38,762 bases of DNA, taken from assembly GCF_017168255.1 (NCBI RefSeq), contig NZ_JABFAP010000001.1, positions 2,241,783-2,280,544 of the forward strand, written 5' to 3'. Below, in pieces: positions 24,219 through 32,048 of the stretch. Source of the DNA: Agrococcus sp. KRD186 (GTDB lineage: Bacteria > Actinomycetota > Actinomycetes > Actinomycetales > Microbacteriaceae). The notes beneath the pieces were generated by a model. That model worked only from the letters and a program-made list of their open reading frames with translations, made no database searches and was not told where the DNA came from. The translations under genes were made by a program, and so were the position numbers. Within the stretch, counting starts at the first letter, position 1, and the number at the start of each line of letters is the position of its first letter.

Positions 24219-24531
24219 CCGTCCTCTCCTCCTCGGCGCGATGGCGCGCGGGCAGCAGCCGCCACAGCGCGACGACGACGAGCACGGCGACCAGCGCGTA
24301 GCCGAGATCCTCGATCGGCACGAGCCCGATGTGCGGCCCCAGCAGCAGCGCGTCGTCGTAACGGAACAGGTCGAGCGCGATCATGAGCGAGTCGAACGCG
24401 AGGGTGAGCGCGAGCAGCGCGGCGGTCGCGACAGCCAGCGCCGCCCAGCCGCGCCGATCCCGGCGCAGGGCGGCAACGGCGCACACTACGGCGGCGACCA
24501 GCAGCGGCAGCAGCAGCAGCGCGTAGCTCAC
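24211..24531 (-). CDS. crtYf: C50 carotenoid cyclase subunit CrtYf
   Basis: The 106-residue protein has three hydrophobic segments and the lycopene-cyclase-domain motif PIED (72-75, in GLVPIEDLGYAL). It is one half of a heterodimeric cyclase that closes the ends of the C50 carotenoid. The two halves correspond to the split small-type cyclase (CrtYe/Yf, CrtYg/Yh or LbtA/B). Ring type (epsilon, gamma or beta) decides between decaprenoxanthin, sarcinaxanthin and C.p.450 and cannot be read from this sequence by eye. It starts at GTG overlapping the crtYe stop. Confidence 0.88.
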   Translation of the reverse strand: MSYALLLLPLLVAAVVCAVAALRRDRRGWAALAVATAALLALTLAFDSLMIALDLFRYDDALLLGPHIGLVPIEDLGYALVAVLVVVALWRLLPARHRAEEERTDA

Positions 24532-24893
24532 GGCGCCTCCCCCTGCTGCGCCGCCGGCACCGCGCGCGCCGAGCGGCCGCGGCGGGCAACGAGCACCCGC
24601 TCTGCCCCCGCGAAGGCGACCAGCGAGACGTAGGCGAGGAAGACCAGGAAGGCGAGCTCCTCGATCGGCAGGTGCGGCAGCACCTCGAGCCCCGTCATCC
24701 AGGGCGACGCGCCGAGCCGGAAGTTGCCCGTGGCGATCGCCGCAAGGTCGAGCAGCAGCATGACCGTCGCGGTGGCGGCGACCGCGATGAGCGCGCGCCG
24801 GGCGTCGTGGAAGAGTGCAAGCCGCCAGCGGGCGTCGATCGTGCCGACGCCGAGCGCCGAGATGGCGATGGCGGCGAGGTAGGCCAGGCTCAC
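24528..24893 (-). CDS. crtYe: C50 carotenoid cyclase subunit CrtYe
   Basis: The 121-residue partner subunit of CrtYf has three hydrophobic segments and the motif PIEE at 76-79 (HLPIEELAFLVF). Both subunits are needed to make the active heterodimer in known systems. The GTG at 24893 overlaps the crtI stop (GTGA). An upstream extension of the frame is antisense-like within crtI and is not used. Named by position and motif; naming as CrtYe rather than CrtYg follows the Corynebacterium order. Confidence 0.88.
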   Translation of the reverse strand: MSLAYLAAIAISALGVGTIDARWRLALFHDARRALIAVAATATVMLLLDLAAIATGNFRLGASPWMTGLEVLPHLPIEELAFLVFLAYVSLVAFAGAERVLVARRGRSARAVPAAQQGEAP

Positions 24894-26470
24894 GGCGCCG
24901 CCTCCACGCGCTCGCCGCCGAGCGGCTGCAGCGGTCCGGACGATCGGTCGCCGCGCACGTGCTTGACGACCAGCTCGGCCGAGATCAGGCACATCGGCAC
25001 GCCGATGCCTGGCACCGTCGTGGCGCCGGCGAGCAGCAGGTCGCGCACGCCCGAATGCCGGGTGGAGCCCCGCAGGAAGGCGCTCTGCCGCAGCGTGTGG
25101 GCCGGGCCGAGCGCGGTGCCGCGCCAGGAGTCGAAGTCGCGCGCGAAGTCGGTGGGGCCGATCGTGCGGCGCGTCACGACCCGGTCGGCCAGGTCGTCGA
25201 TGCCCGCCCAGGATGCGATCTGCGCGATGGCCCGATCGGCGATCTCCTCGACCGGCGGGCTGCCGCGGCCGTCGAGGCCGCCGCCGCCCAGCCGCAGGTC
25301 GGGCGGCACCGGCACCAGCACGAACAGCGCCTCGTGCCCTGCCGGCGCGACCGAGGGGTCGGTGGCGGAGGTGCGGCTGACGTACAGCGATGCGGGATCC
25401 GTCACGCCGCGCGAGGCGCGAGCCCCCAGCGGGCCGAAGATGCGCCGGAACCCCTCCTCCCAGTCGCGGGTGAACAGCAGCGTGTGGTGCGCGAGCTGCG
25501 GCAGCTCGCCCTCGACGCCCAGCATCACCAGCACGGCGGAGGGCCCGGCGACCCGCTTCGCCCAGCGCCGCCGGGCACGCTCGGCGATCCCGGGCACGTG
25601 CGCGAGCAGGCGCGTGTCGGTGGCGTGCGCGTCGGCCGCCGAGACGACCAGATCGGCCGCGATCCGCTCACCGCCGGCGAGCTCGACCCCGCGCGCGGCG
25701 CCGTCGTCCACCAGGATGCGCTCGACCCTGGTGCCGGTGCGCACCTCGACGCCGGTGGCGCGCGCGAGCCGCGCCAGCGCATCCACGACCGCGGTGAAGC
25801 CGCCCTGCGGGTACCAGACGCCTTCGACGAGGTCGAAGTGGCTCATCAGGTGGTACATCGAGGGCGCCGACTTGGGTTCGGTGCCGAGGAACACCGCGGG
25901 GTAGCCGAGCGCCTGCCGCAGCCGCCGGTCGCGGAAGGAGCGGGCGATCCGCGACTCGAGCGACTCGAGCAGCAGCCGGGTCAGCCGCGGCAGCCGGCGG
26001 GCGAGGCCGAGGCCGGTGAAGGCGCGCGGCGAGTCGAAGCGGTTCGAGAGCAGCCCGCTCGTCGCCAGCTCGGCGGTCTCGGTCGCCGAGCCGAGGTAGG
26101 CGCGCAGCCGCTCGCCCGCACCGGGCTCGATCGCCTCGAAGCGCGCGAGGGTGGTGGCCAGGTCGCCGGAGACCTCCAGCGCCTCGGCCTCCCCCTCATA
26201 GAGCACCCGGTACGCCGGATCGAGCCGCACGAGCTCGAGCTCGTCCTCGAGGCTGGAGCCGAGCATGCGGAACGCGTGCTCGTAGGGCTCGCGCATGAGC
26301 ATCCACGAGGGGCCGGTGTCGAACAGGAAGCCCTCGGAGCGCCAGCTGCCGGCGCGACCGCCGAGCCCCTCTGCCTGCTCGACGAGGGTCACCTGGTGGC
26401 CGTCGCGAGCGAGCAGGCCGGCGCTGGCGATGCCGGCGATGCCGCCGCCGATCACGACGATGCGGCTCAT
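24890..26470 (-). CDS. crtI: Phytoene desaturase CrtI
   Basis: The 526-residue FAD-dependent desaturase converts phytoene to lycopene. The N-terminal dinucleotide site is GGGIAG (8-13) followed by LVEQAEGLGGRAGSW and FLFDTGPSWMLMR. The C-terminal signature LLLAGATTVPGIGVPMCL is complete. Length is typical. It is a membrane-associated enzyme of the four-step bacterial type, supported by the following lycopene-using enzymes. Overlaps of 4 bp join it to crtB upstream and crtYe downstream. Confidence 0.95.
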   Translation of the reverse strand: MSRIVVIGGGIAGIASAGLLARDGHQVTLVEQAEGLGGRAGSWRSEGFLFDTGPSWMLMREPYEHAFRMLGSSLEDELELVRLDPAYRVLYEGEAEALEVSGDLATTLARFEAIEPGAGERLRAYLGSATETAELATSGLLSNRFDSPRAFTGLGLARRLPRLTRLLLESLESRIARSFRDRRLRQALGYPAVFLGTEPKSAPSMYHLMSHFDLVEGVWYPQGGFTAVVDALARLARATGVEVRTGTRVERILVDDGAARGVELAGGERIAADLVVSAADAHATDTRLLAHVPGIAERARRRWAKRVAGPSAVLVMLGVEGELPQLAHHTLLFTRDWEEGFRRIFGPLGARASRGVTDPASLYVSRTSATDPSVAPAGHEALFVLVPVPPDLRLGGGGLDGRGSPPVEEIADRAIAQIASWAGIDDLADRVVTRRTIGPTDFARDFDSWRGTALGPAHTLRQSAFLRGSTRHSGVRDLLLAGATTVPGIGVPMCLISAELVVKHVRGDRSSGPLQPLGGERVEAAP

Positions 26471-27381
26471 CGCACGGGCTCCGCGGTCGCGAGGCGGGCG
26501 CGCGGTGCCGCAGCGCGGCTGAGTCCGGCGCCGAGGGCGGCGCGCGCGACGATCGCCGCCTTCTGGGCGTTCGGCACGCTGATGCGGCGCAACGGCAGCT
26601 CGGCGGCCGGGGTGTCGCGGATGCGTCGGCCGAGGGCCGCGAAGATGTCGTGCGCAGCGATGACGGCCGGGCGGGCCTCGCGCGGCAGCAGCTCCACGGC
26701 GCCGCGCGCGATGCGCAGCTCTCCCTCGAGCCGATCCAGCACGCGGTGCACCGCCTCCTCGCTCGGCCTGGCCGGGTCGATGCCCGGCAGGTAGGCGCGG
26801 CCGAGCCCGGTGGCGTCGGCGCCCAGGTCGCGCAGGAAGTTGACGACCTGGAAGGCGCTGCCGAGCGCCCGGGCACCGCGTGCGACGCGCCTGGCCTCGG
26901 CGTCGAGCAGCGCCGCGCCGCCGAGGAAGCAGCGCACGCACATGATGCCGATGACCTCGGCCGAGCCGTACACGTAGGCGCGCAGCTCCCGCTCGTCGAC
27001 GAAGGCGACCGGCTGCAGGTCGCGGCGCATGGCCGCGAAGAACGGGGCGGTCTGGTCGCTCGTGATGCCGACCCGGCGCGCGGTCTCGGCGAAGGCGTGC
27101 ACGATGAGGTCGGCGCTGAAGCCCGTCGCGAGCGCGCGCTCGACCTCGCCCTCGAGCGCGTCGAGCACCTCGCGGCAGCCGGCGGCGTCGAGCCCCGACT
27201 CGGCGCCCGGCCCGTCGACGATCTCGTCGGCGACCCGCACGAGCGCGTACACGGTGCCGATGTCGCCGCGCATCTGCGGCGGCAGCAGCCTGCTCGCCAG
27301 CCCGAAGGAGGTCGAGTACGCCGCGATCACCTCGGCGCTCGCGCGCCTGGCGGTGGCCGTGTAGGCCTCCAGGCCCGTCAT
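26467..27381 (-). CDS. crtB: Phytoene synthase CrtB
   Basis: The 304-residue prenyl synthase condenses two GGPP molecules head-to-head to phytoene. The two Asp-rich motifs are DEIVD (52-56) and DLGAD (185-189, in NFLRDLGADATGLGRAYLP). The N-terminal YSTSFGLASRLLPP block is typical of trans-isoprenyl synthases of this kind. The ATG at 27381 overlaps the crtE stop. The Leu/Ala-rich C-terminal tail ends LATAEPVR. No defects are seen. Confidence 0.95.
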   Translation of the reverse strand: MTGLEAYTATARRASAEVIAAYSTSFGLASRLLPPQMRGDIGTVYALVRVADEIVDGPGAESGLDAAGCREVLDALEGEVERALATGFSADLIVHAFAETARRVGITSDQTAPFFAAMRRDLQPVAFVDERELRAYVYGSAEVIGIMCVRCFLGGAALLDAEARRVARGARALGSAFQVVNFLRDLGADATGLGRAYLPGIDPARPSEEAVHRVLDRLEGELRIARGAVELLPREARPAVIAAHDIFAALGRRIRDTPAAELPLRRISVPNAQKAAIVARAALGAGLSRAAAPRARLATAEPVR

Positions 27382-28397
27382 CGCTCGCGCTCCGCGCAGC
27401 GCTCGAGCAGCTCGGCGAGCCCGTCGCGCGCCGACTGCTCGATGGGCGCCCCGGCGATCATCGCGCGCACCGCGTCCACGGCCTCTGCGATGCGCCGCTC
27501 GACGGCCTCGAGCGCGCCGCTGCCGCGCATCACCTGGCGCACGCGAGCGGCGGCACCCTCGTCGGCGACCCGGTCGCCGTAGTGTGCCGCGACGCTCTGC
27601 CACGCGGGATCACGGCTCGCGAGCGCCGAGAGCAGCGTCGGCGCTCCGGCGCGGATGTCGCTCAAGGCGCTCTTGCCGGTGACGGTCTCGTCGCCGAAGA
27701 CCCCGAGCACGTCGTCGCGCAGCTGGTAGATGACACCCAGCCGCAGGCCGATGGCGCCCAGTGCCGCGAGCGCCTGCTCGCTCCTGCCGCCGAGCAGCGC
27801 GCCGATCTCGAGCGGCGCGCGGAACGAGTAGTCGGCGGTCTTGCCCTCGAGCACGCGCTCGATGACGTCCTCCTCCGGTGCGGTGCCGGCCAGCAGCACG
27901 TCGTCGTGCTCGCCCTCGGCGGCATGCACCATCGCGCGCTCGACGACGTCGATGATCCGTGCGCGGACGGGATGCGGCAGCTCGAGCCTCGCGAGCGCGG
28001 CGAGCGCCCGCACCAGCAGCGCGTCGCCCGCCACGATGGCCGTCGTCAGCCCGAGCCGGCGCGCCTCGGCGGGCGCGAGCCCCGCGGCCGTCGCGGTCTG
28101 CGTGGCGGCGAAGGCGACCGAGGGCCGGCCGCGGCGCTCGTCGTCGCCGTCGATGACGTCGTCGTGCACGAGCAGCGCCGCGTGCAGCAGCTCGATCGCG
28201 GCGGCGGCCTCGACGGCCGCGGCGCGGTCAGCGCCCTCTCCGGCCGCCAGCAGCACCAGCCGCGGGCGCAGCAGCTTGCCGCCCGCGACGGCGCCCGCGG
28301 CAGCGGCCTGCACCGGGTGGGCGCCGCTGGGCGCCGCGAGCTCGCGGACGCGCCGATCGACCTCATCGAGCAGCGTCGGTGCACCGACGGCGGTCAC
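27378..28397 (-). CDS. crtE: Geranylgeranyl diphosphate synthase CrtE
   Basis: The 339-residue polyprenyl synthase builds GGPP from IPP and an allylic primer. The first Asp-rich motif is DDVID (79-83, in LVHDDVIDGDDERRGRP) and the second is LRDDVLGVFGDE (DD at 228-229); GKT is also present. Chain length C20 is inferred from the pathway context. The GTG at 28397 overlaps the idi stop by 4 bp, so the enzyme that makes DMAPP is coupled to the one that uses it. Confidence 0.94.
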   Translation of the reverse strand: MTAVGAPTLLDEVDRRVRELAAPSGAHPVQAAAAGAVAGGKLLRPRLVLLAAGEGADRAAAVEAAAAIELLHAALLVHDDVIDGDDERRGRPSVAFAATQTATAAGLAPAEARRLGLTTAIVAGDALLVRALAALARLELPHPVRARIIDVVERAMVHAAEGEHDDVLLAGTAPEEDVIERVLEGKTADYSFRAPLEIGALLGGRSEQALAALGAIGLRLGVIYQLRDDVLGVFGDETVTGKSALSDIRAGAPTLLSALASRDPAWQSVAAHYGDRVADEGAAARVRQVMRGSGALEAVERRIAEAVDAVRAMIAGAPIEQSARDGLAELLERCAERER

Positions 28398-28945
28398 GAG
28401 GCACCCGCCAGCACGGGCAGCTGCTCCGCCTGCAGCACGAGCCAGGGGCTGAACGCCCAGGGCGTGGCGCGGATGCCGGTGAGCAGCGCCTCGGGCTCGA
28501 CCCACTGCCACTCGGTCACCTCGGCCTCCGCCGGCAGCAGCTCGCCGTCGATCCGGCCGACGAAGACCGGGCAGCGCTCGTGCTCGACGATGCCGGAAGC
28601 GTCCACGGCGCGGTACGCGAAGTCGGGCAGCACGAGCTCGAGCTGCCGCACCCCGACGCCGAGCTCCTGCTGCAGCCGGCGGCGGACCGCCGACTCGATC
28701 GGCTCGCCGGGGGCGGGATGGCCGCAGCACGCGTTCGTCCAGACCCCCGGCCATGCGGCCTTGGTCAGGGCGCGGCGGGTGACGAGCATCCGCCCCTCGG
28801 CATCCAGCAGATGGCAGGAGAACGCCAGATGGAGCGGGGTCGAGTCGGTGTGCACGGTCGCCTTGGGCGCGGTGCCGATCGGCGCGCCCATCGGGTCGAG
28901 CAGCACCACGAGCTCCTGCTCGGCGGGGCGGTCGGATGTGGTCAT
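28394..28945 (-). CDS. idi: Isopentenyl-diphosphate delta-isomerase, type I (Idi)
   Basis: The 183-residue Nudix-fold isomerase interconverts IPP and DMAPP. The active-site Cys is C74 in NACCGHP, and the proton-relay region is EHERCPVF. The motif LHLAFSCHLLDAEGRMLVTRRAL and PGVWTN are also conserved. It is the first gene of the ten-gene carotenoid operon and supplies DMAPP both for GGPP and for the two CrtEb additions. The start is fixed by a TAGGGT-6-ATG leaderless promoter. Confidence 0.95.
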   Translation of the reverse strand: MTTSDRPAEQELVVLLDPMGAPIGTAPKATVHTDSTPLHLAFSCHLLDAEGRMLVTRRALTKAAWPGVWTNACCGHPAPGEPIESAVRRRLQQELGVGVRQLELVLPDFAYRAVDASGIVEHERCPVFVGRIDGELLPAEAEVTEWQWVEPEALLTGIRATPWAFSPWLVLQAEQLPVLAGAS

Positions 28946-29007
28946 GCGTTGACCCTAGCAAATGATGAGCCTAGGCAACTATAAGTTTGGGAATATAGAA
29001 TGACGCC
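28946..29007. promoter_or_regulatory. Divergent promoters of the crt operon and CrtR-like regulator, with operator
   Basis: On the minus strand TAGGGT (28957-28952) lies six bases before the idi ATG, with AGTTGC-like -35 sequence at about 28980-28975. On the plus strand TAGAAT (28996-29001) lies six bases before the regulator's ATG at 29008. Between them AGGCAACTAT (28973-28982) and the palindromic GCCTAGGC overlap the -35 regions of both promoters, so one bound dimer could repress both. The same 10-mer precedes the paralogous regulator at 19883. Confidence 0.62.
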
Positions 29008-29562
29008 ATGCCCCAAGCCACACCTCGCCCGCCGGACGCGCGCGCCGTCATCGACGCCCGACGGCACGAGGCCTCGGCGCAGGTGGTGGTGGCGCTGGGG
29101 CTCACCGACACGGATGTCGAGGAGATCGTCGACCTCTTCGCCTCGCTGGTGCGCTGGCGCAGCACCTCGGACGCCCAGCGGGATGCCAGCCGCCGCTTCA
29201 TGCGCCTGGGCGAGAACGACATGCGGGCCATCCGATTCCTGATGACCGCTCGCCACGACGGAGCCGTCGTCACCTCGACGATGCTCGCCGAGCACCTGGG
29301 CCTGAAGGGCCCGTCGGTCACGAAGCTGCTCGACCGGCTCGAGCAGGCCGGGCACATCCGGCGCGAAGCGCACCCGAGCGACCGCCGGGCGCTGTCGATC
29401 GTCGTCACCGACAGCACCAGCACCACGGCCACCGCCACGGTGGGCGCCGACCACCTGCGCCGCTTCCGGGTCGCAGCCGCCATGTCGAGCGAGGAGCGCC
29501 GCACGGTGACGCGATTCCTGTCGACCATCGCCGACCTGCCCGTGCTCGAGCACGGGAGCTGA
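29008..29562 (+). CDS. crtR: CrtR-like MarR-family regulator of the carotenoid operon
   Basis: The 184-residue protein has the MarR winged helix (SRRFMRLGENDMRAIRFLM, LGLKGPSVTKLLDRLEQAG, wing HPSDRRALSIVVTD). It is divergent from idi-crtE, the same arrangement as CrtR in Corynebacterium glutamicum, where it represses the crt operon and is relieved by GGPP and related diphosphates. Role here is inferred from arrangement and family. The ATG is leaderless. It converges on the helicase gene with only one base between the two stop codons. A paralogue lies at 19883-20458. Confidence 0.85.
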   Translation: MPQATPRPPDARAVIDARRHEASAQVVVALGLTDTDVEEIVDLFASLVRWRSTSDAQRDASRRFMRLGENDMRAIRFLMTARHDGAVVTSTMLAEHLGLKGPSVTKLLDRLEQAGHIRREAHPSDRRALSIVVTDSTSTTATATVGADHLRRFRVAAAMSSEERRTVTRFLSTIADLPVLEHGS

Positions 29563-29563
29563 C

Positions 29564-30976
29564 TCAGAAGGGGGTCGGCCCGTCGGGCGCGAACAGCGCG
29601 TCGACCCGATCGCGCGTGTCCTCCTCGGCAGCGGTCTCGGCGGGAGCGGCGGCATCCGGTCGCGCCGCGGGCGCATCGCGCAGGTCGTCGCGGGCGGCGC
29701 GCGCCGCGTCGCGCTCGCGCACCTCGTGGATGAAGCGGCGCACGCGCTGGTCGACGATGATGTCGCGCGGCTGCAGAGGTCGCGAGAGGTAGAGGCCCTC
29801 GAGCGAGGTCAGCCGCGAGAGCGCGACGTAGGTCTGGCCCGGCGCGAAGGCGCGTGAGCCCAGGTCGATCACCGCCCGGTCGAAGGTCTTGCCCTGCGAC
29901 TTGTGGATCGTCACCGCCCACGCCAGCCGCAGCGGGAACTGCGTGAACTCGGCCACCACATCCCGCTTGATCTCCTTCGTGGTCGGCGAGTACGAGTAGC
30001 GGAACTGCTCCCACACCGCCGGCTCGACCTCGTGCTGCTCGCCGTCCACCTCGACCCAGACGGTGCCGCCGATGTCGACCACCTTGCCGAGCGAGCCGTT
30101 CACCCAGCGGCCCTCGGAGTCGTTGCGCAGGAACATCACCTGCGCGCCGAGCTTGAGCTGCAGGTCGACATCCGCCGGGTACTGCCTGCCGCCGAAGTCG
30201 CCGGTCACCTCGGCCACCGCCGTCTTCGACTTGCCCGGCAGCCGGGCGAGCTCGCGCGAGTTGATGCGCGTGACGGTGTCGTTGCGGGTCGCGAGCGTCA
30301 GCACCTCGTCGTCCGGCGGCGTGCGAGCGCCCGCGTCGTTGAGCAGCTGGGCGATCTCGGCGGTCACCGTGCCATGGCGCACCGCGTTGAGCGCCTGCTT
30401 GAACTCCAGGTCGGACTGCCGGTGGATGTGCACCAGCTCGACCACGTCGAGCGGCTCGTCACGCCAGACCCGCGCGTCGAAGAACCACATCGACTCGTAG
30501 TGGTCGGCGAAGTAGGCGCGCTCCTCGGCATCGCCCGGCACCGGCGCCAGCTGGTACGGGTCGCCGAACATGACCACCTGCACGCCGCCGAAGGGCGCCG
30601 AGCGCACGCCCCGCGCCTGCCGCAGCGAGCGGTCGATGGCATCCATCAGGTCGGCGTTCACCATCGAGATCTCGTCGATGACGAGCAGGTCGAGCTTGCC
30701 GAGCATGCGCTTGAGCTCTGCGCTCTGCCGCAGCGGCGCCTCGGCGATCACGCCCAGCGGCAGCTTCAGCAGCGAGTGGATCGTCTGCCCGCCCACGTTG
30801 AGCGCCGCGACGCCCGTCGGCGCGCACACGATGATCTGCCGCTTCGAGTGCGAGGTCAGGTGCCGCAGCAGCGTCGACTTGCCCGTGCCGGCGCGGCCGG
30901 TGATGAACAGGTGCCGCTCGCCCTGCTCGATGCGCGCATAGATCGCCAGCTGCTCAGGCGTCAGCTCGATCTCCAT
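29564..30976 (-). CDS. PIF1/RecD-like superfamily 1 DNA helicase
   Basis: The 470-residue protein is an ATP-dependent DNA helicase of the PIF1/RecD group. Walker A is GRAGTGKS (27-34), followed by CAPTGVAALNVGGQTIHSLL; Walker B DE is at 101-102 in LLVIDEISMV. Further motifs are MFGDPYQLAPVPG, and the C-terminal UvrD-like part with WAVTIHKSQGKTFDRAVIDLG and YVALSRLTSLEGLYL. Such helicases act in replication restart and recombination. The last 50 residues are Ala/Asp/Arg-rich and probably disordered. ATG 30976 is chosen for the family's MEIELTPEQL start and a GGAGGG site just upstream. Frames extending further upstream do not look like protein. Confidence 0.9.
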   Translation of the reverse strand: MEIELTPEQLAIYARIEQGERHLFITGRAGTGKSTLLRHLTSHSKRQIIVCAPTGVAALNVGGQTIHSLLKLPLGVIAEAPLRQSAELKRMLGKLDLLVIDEISMVNADLMDAIDRSLRQARGVRSAPFGGVQVVMFGDPYQLAPVPGDAEERAYFADHYESMWFFDARVWRDEPLDVVELVHIHRQSDLEFKQALNAVRHGTVTAEIAQLLNDAGARTPPDDEVLTLATRNDTVTRINSRELARLPGKSKTAVAEVTGDFGGRQYPADVDLQLKLGAQVMFLRNDSEGRWVNGSLGKVVDIGGTVWVEVDGEQHEVEPAVWEQFRYSYSPTTKEIKRDVVAEFTQFPLRLAWAVTIHKSQGKTFDRAVIDLGSRAFAPGQTYVALSRLTSLEGLYLSRPLQPRDIIVDQRVRRFIHEVRERDAARAARDDLRDAPAARPDAAAPAETAAEEDTRDRVDALFAPDGPTPF

Positions 30977-31166
30977 CCCTCCATCCTCCCGCACCTCGCG
31001 AGCGCCGTGCGGGAGCGCGCGCCGGGACTGTGCACGAGGGATGCCGCGTTGCACCTCGGGAGGGCCGCGCCCACCCGGGCAGGCGGCCGGTGTTACCCAC
31101 CGTGACGACGCATCCGCCCCCGATCGAGCGGATGCGAGAGGATGGTCGGGAAGGAGGGGATGCGAC

Positions 31167-31979
31167 ATGTGCCGACTGCTCGCGCACGTCTCCCCCACGC
31201 CTGCCACCACGCAGGACGTGATCGGCGACGCCTCGTGCGTCGAATGGCAGCGGCTCGGCCGCCTGCACACCGACGGCTGGGGCACCGCATGGCTCGACGG
31301 CGACCAGGTGCGCCGCTACCGCGATGCCGCGCTGGGCCTCGACAACCCCGACCTCACCGACGCGCTCGTCGACACCCCATCGCGCGCGCGGCTGACCCAT
31401 CTGCGGCTGGCGACCGAGGGGCTCGCGACCCGGGTCGCCAACACGCACCCGTTCCGGGTGGGCGAGATCGTGCTGGCGCAGAACGGTTCGGTGACGCCGA
31501 TCTCGCGGCTGCGGGCGAAGGTGACGGATGCGGAGCTCGCCCGGGTGGGCGGCGAGACCGACACGGCGATGGTGTTCGCGCTCATCCTGCGCAGGCACGA
31601 GGCCGGCGAGCCGCTCTTCGACGCGGTCAGCGCGACCGTGGCGGAGCTGCGCCGGGAGTTCCCGGCCGCGGCGCTCAACCTGCTGGTGCTCTCGCCGAAC
31701 GAGCTGATCGCGACGCACGCCAACGAGGGCGCGCCCGTCCCCCACGACCTGTTCGAGGAGTCGGGGCTCGGCGACGACCTGCCGGCCGACCACGCCGACC
31801 ACTACTACCAGCTGTCGTGGCGGCGCTCGGAGGATGGCGCGATCGCCGTCACCTCGAGCGGCCTGACCGGCGCCGGCTGGAACCGCATGGCGCCCGAGAC
31901 CGCCGTGCGCATCGATCTTGAGACGCTCGAGGTCTCGCGCCGCGAGCTGCACGAGCACGCGGCGCAGCCGGTGGCCTGA
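31167..31979 (+). CDS. Class II glutamine amidotransferase (YafJ/EgtC-like)
   Basis: The 270-residue protein begins MCRLLAHVS with the nucleophilic Cys2 exposed after Met removal, then HTDGWGTAWLDG, THLRLATEG and NTHPFRVGEIVLAQNG, and GETDTAMVFALIL. That is a stand-alone Ntn glutamine-hydrolase domain as in YafJ or the ergothioneine enzyme EgtC. No egtB or egtD is nearby, so its acceptor is unknown. ATG 31167 is supported by AAGGAGGGGA upstream. The 190 bp before it, up to the helicase gene, contain no gene. Confidence 0.88.
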   Translation: MCRLLAHVSPTPATTQDVIGDASCVEWQRLGRLHTDGWGTAWLDGDQVRRYRDAALGLDNPDLTDALVDTPSRARLTHLRLATEGLATRVANTHPFRVGEIVLAQNGSVTPISRLRAKVTDAELARVGGETDTAMVFALILRRHEAGEPLFDAVSATVAELRREFPAAALNLLVLSPNELIATHANEGAPVPHDLFEESGLGDDLPADHADHYYQLSWRRSEDGAIAVTSSGLTGAGWNRMAPETAVRIDLETLEVSRRELHEHAAQPVA

Positions 31980-32048
31980 CCCCGCTCGACCGGCAACGGT
32001 TGCCGTCCCGGTGCGCGCGGGCGCGCACGGCGTGCCAGGCTGGCCGGC

